Source: Lutjanus erythropterus
Taxonomy: Eukaryota > Chordata > Actinopteri > Lutjaniformes > Lutjanidae
Reading direction: 5' to 3'
Length of the DNA stretch: 64,000 bases
Assembly (NCBI GenBank): GCA_020091685.1
Contig: CM034591.1
Location: 27,309,312-27,373,311, forward strand
Positions 26,771 to 56,305 of the stretch are shown here, one piece after another; within the stretch, counting starts at the first letter, position 1; the number at the start of each line of letters is the position of its first letter. Position numbers and translations under genes: made by a program. The notes below the pieces were generated by a model that was given only the letters and a program-made list of their open reading frames with translations, was not told the origin of the DNA and ran no database searches.

Positions 26771-28816
26771 ATCTGCCACAAATTGTGACATTTTTCATGC
26801 CATAAAACTATGTTCTAAATTTACAAACATCATATGTGAACAAATTACACAAGATCAAAAAAATGTGTTGCCTCTTGGCATTGACTACCATTCATCTTTT
26901 CTCCTAAGTTAGGTCCCATGGAGCACCAGAAAGTGTGTGACTTCACCTCTTTATATAACTTTTTAAACACTTTTAACTAGCTAGCAAACAATACAATGTT
27001 TTTTTCAGGAGTACACAGACCAGCAAAAGAATAACAATTTCCCCTCGTCTTTTACACTTACGAGGTCCCAGCAGCAGTCAAATTTAGTATTCAGTTATTT
27101 TAATTTGGGTAATCACACAATTCCATGTTGATTAAACTATTTAATTTCTGTTTACATCAATAAACTTGGATTTACTAACAGAGATTAGTTTTAAATTGTC
27201 TTAAATCAAGATTTACGAATTTTAAACCTAGTTTAGCTAAACTTTGATTAAAACTAATCTTACATTTAAGCTACTAGAGGGAGCCTTTTGTTGATTTTGT
27301 AGGTCACTGTGGACAAAAGCTTCTGTTTTCACATTGCAATTACCACAAAATATAATGTCAAAAATAAAATTAAATAAATAGGAATCTCCCCCTGCTTCTT
27401 TTTAACTTGCTAACACACCTCTCACTATAACTCTTGATCTTCTTGCTGATGATTACATTTACTTATGTAGGTTATATAGATCCATCAGTATTGAATCGAC
27501 ACAGTTTAATAACCAGTTAAAAACTCTTTGTAGTAGCTTTAAATCAATCTTTGCTGGTGCAACTCAGTCATACTATTGTAAAGACTGTCAACCACTGTAA
27601 ATGACCACTAATCCAATATTCATTCTCAGCAAACCAGTTCTTATATCTACACAAAAGACTGCCGTAAAGGTGCACAGTTTCTTGACATAACACTTGAAGT
27701 ATGCCCTCTTTCACCCAGTATGTAGTGTATGGCTCAGGTGCTGCTGCTGCTGCTGGGCTCATGTGTTTAAGAATGGATGTGCTGACTGTGAGAAGGAGGA
27801 GGTGGAGGTGGGAGGGAGGAGAAGGAGGAGACTCTGCTACTGTAGCAGTGCATCAGCAGAGGTGAGACTATAGCCACCACATCACAGTTCACAGCACACT
27901 GGAGAGAGGAAATGGATACACACACACTTAACAGAACATCTTGTTTTTGTTCTGTTTCCATTTGGGGTCAAACCAGAGCGTCTCAGAAAGCCAAATCAGT
28001 GCACACAAGCAGAGACTAAACTGTCTTCAGCAGTCAGGAATTTTCTTTATGGTTTGAAGGGCAGCTATGTCGGCCAGCCTTACCCCAGCTGCCTCTCATG
28101 CAGCCGCCAGAGACAGACAGACCGACCTACAGTGGGCTACAGTATGTGTGTCATTAGTGCTGACCCAGATGCTCTGAAACACTGACTGTCCTGTGACTGC
28201 ACTGCATCCCCACAATAACTCCCTGAAGCTCATCCGCAGACAATGGAAACGTTTAATAACCTCTGCCGTGGAAATGCAACCTGAAAAATGAAATGGAACA
28301 AAGGAGCAGCGAAGTTGACATGATGGGGGACAAAGTTGAGCTCGTAATAATGAGTCCAGCAGCTGCAGAGGAGAAAAGATGTGTGCTGTGCAATCTGACG
28401 AGCAGAGAGACAAAAGAGTGTATGCCTCGGGCTCAGGTGGAAAGATTAGTAGGTGAGGGAAGAGTTACATCACATAAAGCAAAACCCTGCGCAGCAGCAA
28501 CATATCATGTCATCCTCAATTATAGCCGCTTGGACATGTTTCCTGACTGCGCAAATTCCAGTGCAAAAACAGCCTTGTTCATGTCATAAAGAGCTTTTAG
28601 GTGCCTGGACCACACATGGTTAAGTTTTTCTTGCCTAAAAATGATATAGCGAGCCAAGCACAGCCTGTGAATCATGCACCCAGCAGCAATAAATGTGCGG
28701 ATTACAAAACGCCGCCTGTCTGAGACAAAAGGTTCGTTTTCCACCCGATATGTTGGATGTCACAGTGCAGCCTGGATGTGACAGACAGGTTAATGCAACA
28801 CATCAGCAGCAGCACA

Positions 28817-28840
28817 GTGTGTGTGTGTGTGTGTGTGTGT
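28817..28840. repeat. (GT)12 microsatellite 20 nt inside the intron after the candidate first exon
   Basis: On the transcribed (minus) strand this is (CA)12, starting 20 nt after the donor GT. CA repeats close to donors are known binding sites for hnRNP L. Confidence 0.9.
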
Positions 28841-28860
28841 TTCCTCGGCTGTTTTCTTAC

Positions 28861-29098
28861 CCTCTGCGGCCAAAGCGCACCGGACAATAAGTGAAAGCAT
28901 TCCCACAGACAGCAGACAGTTTGCGAGCATCCCCGCTGCTCCGGCTCGCCACCTGGTCCTCAAACACCTCCCCTCTCCTCCGGCATCCGTCCTCCGCGGC
29001 GAGCACCCACCACCACCGGGTTCCTCTCCGCCTCCTCCGGCTCCCACTACCACCAGTTCGGGGTGACCTGTCCGCCCACTCCTCACACCGGGAGCCAT
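28861..29098 (-). CDS. probable first coding exon of a secreted/membrane protein gene; kiaa1549l candidate
   Basis: An open frame from an ATG in good Kozak context (GAT-ATG-G, 29098) runs 79 codons plus one base to a strong donor (GCAGAGG/GTAAGA, GT at 28860-28859). The product has a Gly/Arg-rich leader of about 56 residues, then MLANCLLSVGMLSLIVRCAL, a hydrophobic signal-anchor or signal-peptide stretch, with AAE as a possible cleavage region. A second in-frame ATG at 28930 would give a short conventional signal peptide. The exon sits in the CpG-rich block. Human KIAA1549L lies next to HIPK3, downstream and on the same strand, and family proteins start with a basic leader plus signal segment. 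I cannot recognise the sequence itself, so the identity rests on gene order and architecture. Confidence 0.5.
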
Positions 29099-29340
29099 AT
29101 CATCCAGTGGACAAGTTGCTGAAGTTTCGGTCGTAAATAATACATTGGATCAATCCTCGTGTGTGTGAACGGGAAACACAGCCGGGTCCCGCGGTCTCGT
29201 CGTCGTGTGTCCAGGGCTGGAGGGTGGTGGTGGTGGAGGGAGGGGGTTGGAGGTGGTGGAGGGGGGGTTGAAGCGGTGTTGAAGGGAAATTAAGAAATGC
29301 GCCCTATCGCTCCGCTGCGCTCGGTCCACCCATCAGCACC
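28862..29340 (-). promoter_or_regulatory. CpG-rich promoter/first-exon block
   Basis: This is the most GC- and CpG-rich stretch of the window (for example tccgctgcgctcgg and ggcggcgtgcgcaccg, near 29.31-29.37 kb), set in AT-rich surroundings. It overlaps the candidate first exon and ends upstream in a G-rich GGT/GGA tract at 29221-29267. No TATA box is evident. It probably drives the minus-strand gene. A divergent plus-strand transcript cannot be excluded. Confidence 0.55.
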
Positions 29341-32300
29341 GTGTGGCGCAGGGCGGCGTGCGCACCGTGCCAAAGGTTTGACATGTGAACTGACGGAGCT
29401 GCTCCTCCTGATGGGTGACTCACACCCAGGTGTGCTCGTCCCGCCACAAATGTTAAGGATGTGGACGCTGGAGGTGGTGGATTTAAAGTGTAAAACCCCT
29501 CATGGTCAAAGTGCGCAAATTAGCGACTCTGCTGTTAATTGTCTGGAAGAAGTCAAAGCGAGCTGCAGCTTGTAGGACGACCTCTGCTGGGGGAATCAAA
29601 CCACGCTGAACTTAATATGAACAAGAGTCCATTTCAGTCTTGTTCATGTATAGCCTGAATTAAAATTCAAAAAGGTGATGTTATAGTTTTTCTATTTTCT
29701 ATTTTTTTCTCTATCTCCATTAACAAATATGTACAGTCTGTCCTGATCGATTATTACAGTAATTGCTGCCTGAATATCAAACTGTGCAACGACGGCTGTT
29801 GTACCTGTTCAGCTCCACTAGGTGTCAGCACACACCCAGGAAAACACTAATTAACCCTGCAGATAATGAGAGGAGATGAAGACCCCCGGGTTTTGCATTT
29901 TAAGAGAGGTTGCCAGTTTTTCTCAGCCAAGTATCCTTTGGGTTGGGGGGGTTTCGTGAAAATGTAAAAAATTGGGATTTTGATTATTTTAAATAATACA
30001 CAATAAAATATATAAAATATAAACAAATATAAATAATAGAAAATATAAATGGAAAATATGCCTATTAAAAGACATAACAAACTATAATATGCCTAGCTTG
30101 ACACTTTAATGATGAATAATGATAATGAATAAAAATGTTTGAGGAAAGGAAATAGTTTCTGTAAATAAGTACTGACTGTCTGAAGTCTAAGGATAAAATA
30201 AATGCAGGCTATAAAGAAGCCTTTTGTAAATTAAATTTAAAAAAATTAAGTTATATTCTGATAATTAAAATTAATGAATCTGAAAACTCTTGGAACTTTG
30301 CAGAAACCCTGATCAGGGACCACTGTTTGAGAACTAATTGGCTCCAAGGTCATTTATAGACAGAGAAAGCATGTGGCAAAATTTCACAACAAAGAATCTT
30401 TCTTGAAAACAATCTTGACTTTTGTTGTATAATTTATCCATATTACTCAATTGAGAAAACAATCTTAGCACAAGTGCCATTTATAGATGCACTGGAGCTT
30501 TTGAGCCTTCAACAGGATTTTCATCAGCACAGTCATAATGGAAATATGCCACAGTATGTTCAGCAGTAATGCCTAGTCAAAGAATCCATGTTTGATTGAC
30601 AGAAAACTAATCCATAACTATAAGTAATAAATTAATCCTTTAAACATTTTATGAAACAAACATACTGCAGCATTTCTCAGTATAATAATATGTAAAATTT
30701 AACATCTAAGTTTTCAAAAGTTAGAATTTCCTGATATTTTGTGGACAAAAGAATGGAACAATAATAAAAAGAATCATTGGTTGCAGACCTTCTCTTATTA
30801 TTAAAAGTCTAAAAAAAAACAAAACACTGAAGTATGTTGAGCCAGAGTTACTGACCAGCACGGTTCGAGAATATATGATTAACAAGCTGTAATATTATCA
30901 GTTTGATTTGTTGTTGATGTGTTCAATACAAGAAAAGCAACTAAATGGATAACATGATGGAAGAAAACAGACCTAGACAAACAGAGCTGCATCAATAGAT
31001 TTTTTTAATTCAAAGTGAATCTTAACAATAATACACCATAAAGTCTTATTTTGACACTCACCAAAAGAGTCACCTGGAAAACCCGCTTAATGTGACAAAG
31101 TAGAGAAGGCTTGGTCACACCTAAATCACTGAGAACTAGAGAGGAAACACTATCGCAAACTGTAAATAGACATCACATCCATAGAGTTAGTTTTCCCAGT
31201 CCTCATACTGTAAATATTGCACAGTGCAATTGCTACATGGCAAACTAGTGTAGCACAAAATAAAAAAAGCAAATGAAACAAAAACGAAAAAACAAAGCCA
31301 CAAAAAATCTACAGGTATTAAAACAGTAACAGTTCAGATTTCATAATCAAGTCTATTTGATGAGCAATCTAAACAGATGATTCCATAACTTGCAGTGTGA
31401 ATTAACTCTGAAATTGATACAGATGACCAGAAAACTGAAAATAAGAGCTCGAGTAAAACAAACCTTATCAAATCAAAGAGTTACACAGTAGCACATTTAG
31501 ACTAATACAGACCCTGAATTAACATCTCTAAAGGATAATACCGCAGCAGAGGATTCTTTTTTCTGATATCAAAGTCAGAACTTTAATAGAAGTAATTTTA
31601 CAAACGACTGTTTTATCTGTTAAATGTTAAATGAATCCTCAAAAAAAAAAAAAAAAAAAATACCCATAAACCAAGGTGTCGATCATGTGGAAAAATTAAA
31701 AACAGTTTTAAGATTTCTCTCCTCTTGCATCCATTCTTTTACTAACAAGTTTGGGAGAGTTTATGCAGGCGCATTGCTGGTGAATACCTTTGGAGGAATC
31801 AAAACACAGATTACATGTCACATGCTTATTATTGGGGAACTATTTCAAGCACTAATCTGCCAAGTGCATGCCTTGTCAACACAAGCCTTCTTTCCCAAAA
31901 ATGATACTGGAGTATGATCAGTAAAGCGTACAAATAAAAAGCAATCAAAAAACATACAACCATATCAATGTCAGTGTTTAAATGTGGAGTATTGCACTCA
32001 TGACTGACTTACTGTGCAGAGAAACTACAATAATCTCCTTGACAGAGCAGAAAAACACAGAATAAACATCCAGATAGATTAATCCCTGGCACCTCTGATT
32101 TTAAAAAGGCCAGTGTGCTCTGGTTACCCGCCGCTCAGCCATTTACATTTGCGCGATGGAAAAGCTGCTCTGAGCCGACAGCTTCTAGGCAGACAAAGTG
32201 AAGCAACTTAGGTGTACATGCAAGGTTATGTAAAGCATGGAGATTATCTAAGAACACTTGGTGGTGCAATGACCGCACAATGTAAAGTATTGCATCTGCT

Positions 32301-32341
32301 GTTCAGCCAGAGTGACTATCCAAAGAGTGTCATATCATTCA

Positions 32342-32349
<8 letters not shown>
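29341..32349. other. intergenic, no gene seen
   Basis: AT-rich sequence between the CpG block and the hipk3 3' UTR. It contains a 20-A run (31641-31660) and a very AT-rich stretch at 29960-30260. I see no exon or recognisable full transposon. The true 3' end of hipk3 may extend into its right side. Confidence 0.5.
31641..31660. repeat. A20 homopolymer
   Basis: Twenty consecutive A on the plus strand, with no recognisable retroposon in front of it. Confidence 0.95.

Positions 32350-32373
<24 letters not shown>
32344..32373. repeat. (GT)n microsatellite
   Basis: About 15 GT units. On the hipk3 strand this is (CA)n, immediately after the candidate polyadenylation hexamers. Confidence 0.95.
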
Positions 32374-32375
<2 letters not shown>

Positions 32376-35300
32376 ATTGGTGTGTTTATTGGTGTGTTTT
32401 CACAGAGAGGATTTGGTGGCGGCTAACTGGAGCACCACCACCATGTACATGTCCTCTGACGTGTCTATGAGCCGATCAGAGGAGTACAAGTCCCTGGAAT
32501 GACACTGATAAAGTCCTATTTGTGTTTTTTTTTTTTCTTGTGTGGCCGTTTAAAAACTGTCTACTCTATACAGATGATGGACTGTTGTTGGATTCTATGC
32601 CTTCCTCCTCAAACACGCGGTGAGGAAATCACCATCTTGAACTCTCACTTTCTGAATCTCAAGGCACATACGCAGTGCTGCTCACACTGTCTCAATTTCA
32701 GTAAGGAACACGCAACAATGGCCACAGTCTTGCATTGACAGAACACCGTTTTTGATATGAGACACTCATAAAGGGGAGAGCGATCCAAACACAAGGCAGT
32801 TCAGAATATCATATTGTGAAACTGTGATATTCTAGCCAGATATAACATTGAACAGTTAAAAGGTTGCAATAAATATTCGTTCAAATCAATTTAAACAGTA
32901 AAACAAGTTGTAAAACATTATCTTTTGGAACAGAAACATCTTAAAATGTACTTTTTGGACACATGGTCTAATCACCCCAAACCCTTACAAGCCTAACTAC
33001 CTGTATGAGTGCTTAGTGGCGAGTGTGTTTCTGTGTTAACTGGTGGAAACATTACTGAAGCTTTTCGTTGGATTTTTTTTTTGTTTTGTTTTGTTTCTGG
33101 CATCTCACAGTGCTCCTGTAACACACCAAAGAGTACTGGTAGTATACGTACAATGAAAAAGTTAAATCAATCCTGCAAGCTACAGCTTTAGATGTGTACA
33201 AAACGTCAATATGAAAACATACAAAAAATTAAGTTACATCGATACATCATTTTATATGCAGTGATGAGCCCGAAAGGTTAATAAGGATAAAATACTGATG
33301 CAAAAACACACACCCCGAGAAACAACGAATGCAACTAATGTTCATCATCAGCAATACAGTAGTTACAATGACACTCCAAATATGAACGCAAAACACGAAA
33401 ATCAAAACCACTTCTATTTCAGATAATTAGGGACCTATACAAAAATAGCAACGCTAGGTTTAAACTCAGAGAAATCACCTAATTTCACAGCTATTGAAGT
33501 GGCAATCATCATATAGCAGCTTATCTATGATACATTCAAGAAGAAATGATACGACTTATTAATTGCCCAATAAGCTAGACAAAACCTCGGCCATTTTTTA
33601 AATACAATTTTTTTGTTTTGTTTTAATTTAACCCCATTCTACTACGACTACAGTATAACTGAGGTCTATGCAAACAGAATATAGCTACCTTGCTCAGGAA
33701 ATGAATTACAGTCTTTGGTGCTGCACAAGCAACTTCATTTGAAAATAAAAGACAAAAAAATTACACACATAACTAGTAAAATGAACAAAAAATGCACACA
33801 CAGCATATCTACATATATATATATAGACTGGCGCTACTACCATCATATATATATATGTATATATCCTCCCTGACGGAATGTATAAAATAAGCAGTTGACA
33901 CCGATAAGCCTTAAGCCTTTAACAAATGGTATAATGTAAAGGGAAAAAGTTAACTTTGTCACACATGCATAAATGAGAGAATTGCACACAATTAACTCAC
34001 ACCTTATCAAGCATCTGTACTAAATAGTCTAGCTCTATAATATATGTCCATATATGTGTGTATATCAAATACTGCATGGTTTGCTCAGGCTTAGAAAATT
34101 CCATACCGTGAATTAATTTGCATTTTTTCCTTACCTAATCAAAGCCATGCCCACCACACTTCTAAACATCTAAGAAACAAAGTGAAAACACTCAAAAATG
34201 AAAAATACGAAGACGAAAAAAGAAAAAAAATAATCAACGACTATTTAGATTGTATTGCAGTTTCATCAAACAGTACAAATACTGTTCGTAATAAGAGTTT
34301 CACTAAATAGAAAGTGATTATCAAATATTAAGCAATACTCAGTACTTGCACTTTGTACACTAGTTCATTCGGGAGAGGGAGAACGAAAAAAAGAAAAAAA
34401 AAACCCAAACAGTTTTAATGAAACAGTAAGCATTCGCAACAGCAAAGCATGCTGTTCTTCTTGAGAGAACAGAAAAGTAACTCACTACACACTGAAATAT
34501 ACACCGACTCCAAATAATAAGCACCGCTATCCGCGATACATCACATCAATGCAGGCTATGCATGGACATATACACATGTGCATATATATACTCACACATA
34601 GGATGCATCAACTGATTGGAATTTCAAGTGCTGCAGTCCAGTACATTAATATTCATGTATATAGTCATATATAAGTAGTAACATTAACAACCTCAAATAT
34701 GTAAGGCACTATGGCTGGGGACAGTTATACAATGCAGCGAGTCTTGTGACACGAACAATAAGAGCAACGTCTATGCATCTTTCCGTTTACATTTTTGCTC
34801 ATGCAAAGACCACATGCAGCGTGAGGAACAACCCTATTTAAATCGGTTAATTGACTTGACATTGCTAACACCAAAAGACACCGAAAAGGTACAAATACTT
34901 CAAACGCAGTACAACATACACTGTGGACAACATGTGCATCTGTCGATCTAGAGCTAGAGACTGGGATGGCTTTACAAATATGAATGTGTCTTGCACACGT
35001 AAGAAGGCAATATAGAAAAATAGCTGGGATCAGGGGTGCAAAGTCCTAACTATTCAACACCACCCCAATTATTTACCTGTTTTGAGGAGTATTCGTAGAA
35101 GATCCAATGCAAAGATATATCAAATGTGCAAAACACATTAAGTGTGAGTTTAACTACTCATTCATTCTTTCATTCAATCATTCATACATTATTTCCTTCT
35201 TAATTTTTGCCCAAATCATCTCCACCATTGGAACTTTTTTTTTTAAAGCTTGAAGTTCAATTACACCCAAGTCAACATGATTCAAAAAATAGCTTGCTTT

Positions 35301-35417
35301 CTCTGTGGTTGTGCCATGGTTTTTGGAAATGAAAACCATGTTGTTTGTGGTTTACAACAGAATTCACCCCCGTCACTTAGCCCTCAGGTGGTATGAAGGG
35401 TACGCGGGTGGCCATGC
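32350..35417 (-). other. hipk3: hipk3 3' UTR (end uncertain)
   Basis: About 3 kb of U-rich sequence (A-rich on the plus strand) follows the stop with no coding potential and no recognisable transposon. Human HIPK3 also has a 3' UTR of several kilobases. The end is placed at twin AATAAA hexamers near 32.38 kb. An ATTAAA near 31.57 kb (minus strand) is an alternative. Inside are a miR-124-type site (34702-34709), a Pumilio-type octamer (33806-33813) and paired AT tracts (33814-33862). Confidence 0.6.
32373..32390 (-). terminator. candidate twin polyadenylation signals for hipk3
   Basis: Read on the minus strand, two AATAAA hexamers lie 12 nt apart (32385-32390 and 32373-32378), directly before a (CA)n tract. 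They are the only canonical hexamers I saw in the first 3 kb beyond the stop. The downstream GU-rich element is not obvious, so use of the site is uncertain. Confidence 0.35.
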
Positions 35418-54285
<18,868 letters not shown>

Positions 54286-55975
54286 CTAAGATCACACAAT
54301 GATAACAGTTAATATGAAAACATTAAATAGTGTTATACAAGTATAGAATTTTGCAAAAATATGTTTTCTACCATTTTACAAAATAGAAAACAGATCTCTA
54401 TGAATTCATAGACAGCTGAAAAGTTAGTGAGATAACAGATAAGAACAAAAACTACTTTGATACATAATAGAAACAACTTCTCTTTCACTAGTTCATCTGC
54501 TCCCAAGAACACGTTTATCTGTTGTAGTGCTCAAATTATTCACATTTAATTGTTTACATAGAAACTATATGGTTGATTTATGCTCTGTAGGCTGGTGCTG
54601 ATGTCTTGTGCAAATAAATATCCATTATTATATAACAAGTTGTTCCAACCAAGCAATCTGATTGGTCAACTAAACATTTAAAATATGATCAAACAGTATC
54701 AGTGTGTCAGCATGATAGCACACTGAGCTCATCACTAAAAGTGTTACTCCACCCAGATGGGGGATGCTTGAATGAAATGTTTTTATTCATGAAAATAGAT
54801 TACAAACCACAGTGGGCCTAGATAGGTTATGACCTTCAGTTAGGCGATTTCTGGCAGCTGTTAAAGCGACATTAATAGAGTAATTAAATCAACTTTCTTT
54901 AATGAATATAGTTTAAGGTGTTGTCAGATTGCTGCTACAACAACAGTTTTGTGACCACTCTGAAAATGCTGTTTTTGAAAAGCTAATGCCAAAAAATATG
55001 GAGGGAAGCAGAATATTTCATGAGATAAAAAGGACACTTTGAGTATTGTAAATGCTTACATCTATCTGTTTTTTAGATACATTTTGACCTTTGGACATTA
55101 CAACACTATTTATAACACTAGTTATTGGAAGCTACTAGCTTAAAATACATGTGATGTTCATAGACATAGTAGCAAAATCTGTTGATGGGAAAATGCTTTT
55201 TTTTCCAGTTACATCAAAAGAGACCTAGCAAAGCAGTGCTGTGTTTGTATGAGTGGCAATCGTTCAGTTTGGGAAATCTGACAATCTCCAGAAAGCATTA
55301 GCATTAGCTCAAGTTGGCTGCTGACTCAACAGGGACTAAAAATCGTCTCTGTTGCTAAGCTGTTACTAAGGGTCAGCCTTATTGATGGAATAGTAAACTA
55401 GGCTACATTACAAAGGAGTCTGCCAACCTGGCTGATTCTTTTCCGGTTATTAGTCAGACTGTGTTTTTCCAGGGTTACTTAATTAATTACTAATTTCATG
55501 GAATTCCTATTGATGGCCTGTGGGACTGTGTGGTACATCTGCAATGGTGCCAAGTGACTTGCAAGTGAGTGTTGTGCATGCACTCGAGTCACCAGGCCTC
55601 AGGAGGCTGAGTCAGTGGGTTAGCAGGTCAGCCAGGCCAGGATCAGACCTTTGACAGGCTGCTGTATCTGCCCTAGGCTGATAGGAAATAAGAAGCACAG
55701 TCACTACCTCTTCGCCTACACACTGGCTCGGGGTTACTTCAAGTGACTCCTTAATAGCACTGTAATGCCATGTCGCAGAGACAGCCAATGGTGACGCAGA
55801 CCTGTCAGCACCAATATAGGTAAGAAAAGCTGACAACTGTCAAGAACTCTGTGTTTAGGACACACTAAAGCCTATAAACTGTGACAGTGCACTGACAACA
55901 TGATGTAGCCTGAGTTCTTTACTCTTTCGGTGCAAAAGTGGCTTTTGAAGACATTAAAATCAATAGGACGTGTTA

Positions 55976-56305
55976 GAGCTGCATAATTAACTGAAATATT
56001 ATTGAAACTGCAATATGGTTAAGTGCAAAATCCAAATCACTGAAGCTGCAATTTTTTGATGAAGGTACAATGTGTGACAAAACAGCATTATAACAAAGTA
56101 CTATAGTGCTGCAGAGATGCCCTGGCCTCCAAATCCTGTTCTCCAGATGTAAGAAAATGTGTGTTTGGTACAGACCACAACATGTATTATTGTCTTCAGT
56201 GAAAATTAAAATTGTGAGGCAAAAATTCTCATTCTCACTAATGATGAATCATATTACAATCGCAAGTGACTGCAGTATGATTTTATCATATTGTGTAGCC
56301 TTAAT
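55976..56305 (+). repeat. percomorph MITE, copy A
   Basis: It contains aaatattattgaaactgcaa, tgctgcagagatgccctggc, ttctccagatgtaagaaaat and tttggtacagacc. Shared at length with 63009-63270. Confidence 0.7.

Larger units (their letters stand above)
1..28860 (-). other. gene-free stretch, presumed first intron of the 28.9-kb exon's gene
   Basis: No exon with convincing protein similarity or splice borders was found in these 28.9 kb on either strand, apart from transposon fossils listed separately. Between those it holds AT-rich single-copy DNA and short repeats. Weaker repeat-like stretches that I could not classify lie near 6280-6640, 20646-21240 (hAT-like, starting accgaatgcttcgaag) and 26080-27265. 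If the 28861-29098 exon is real, this is its intron 1. Otherwise it is intergenic. Confidence 0.45.

Noticed and set aside
29297-29575. 92-codon plus-strand open frame at the CpG block
   Set aside because: No recognisable protein. GC-rich sequence readily leaves open frames. A divergent transcript remains possible but is unsupported.
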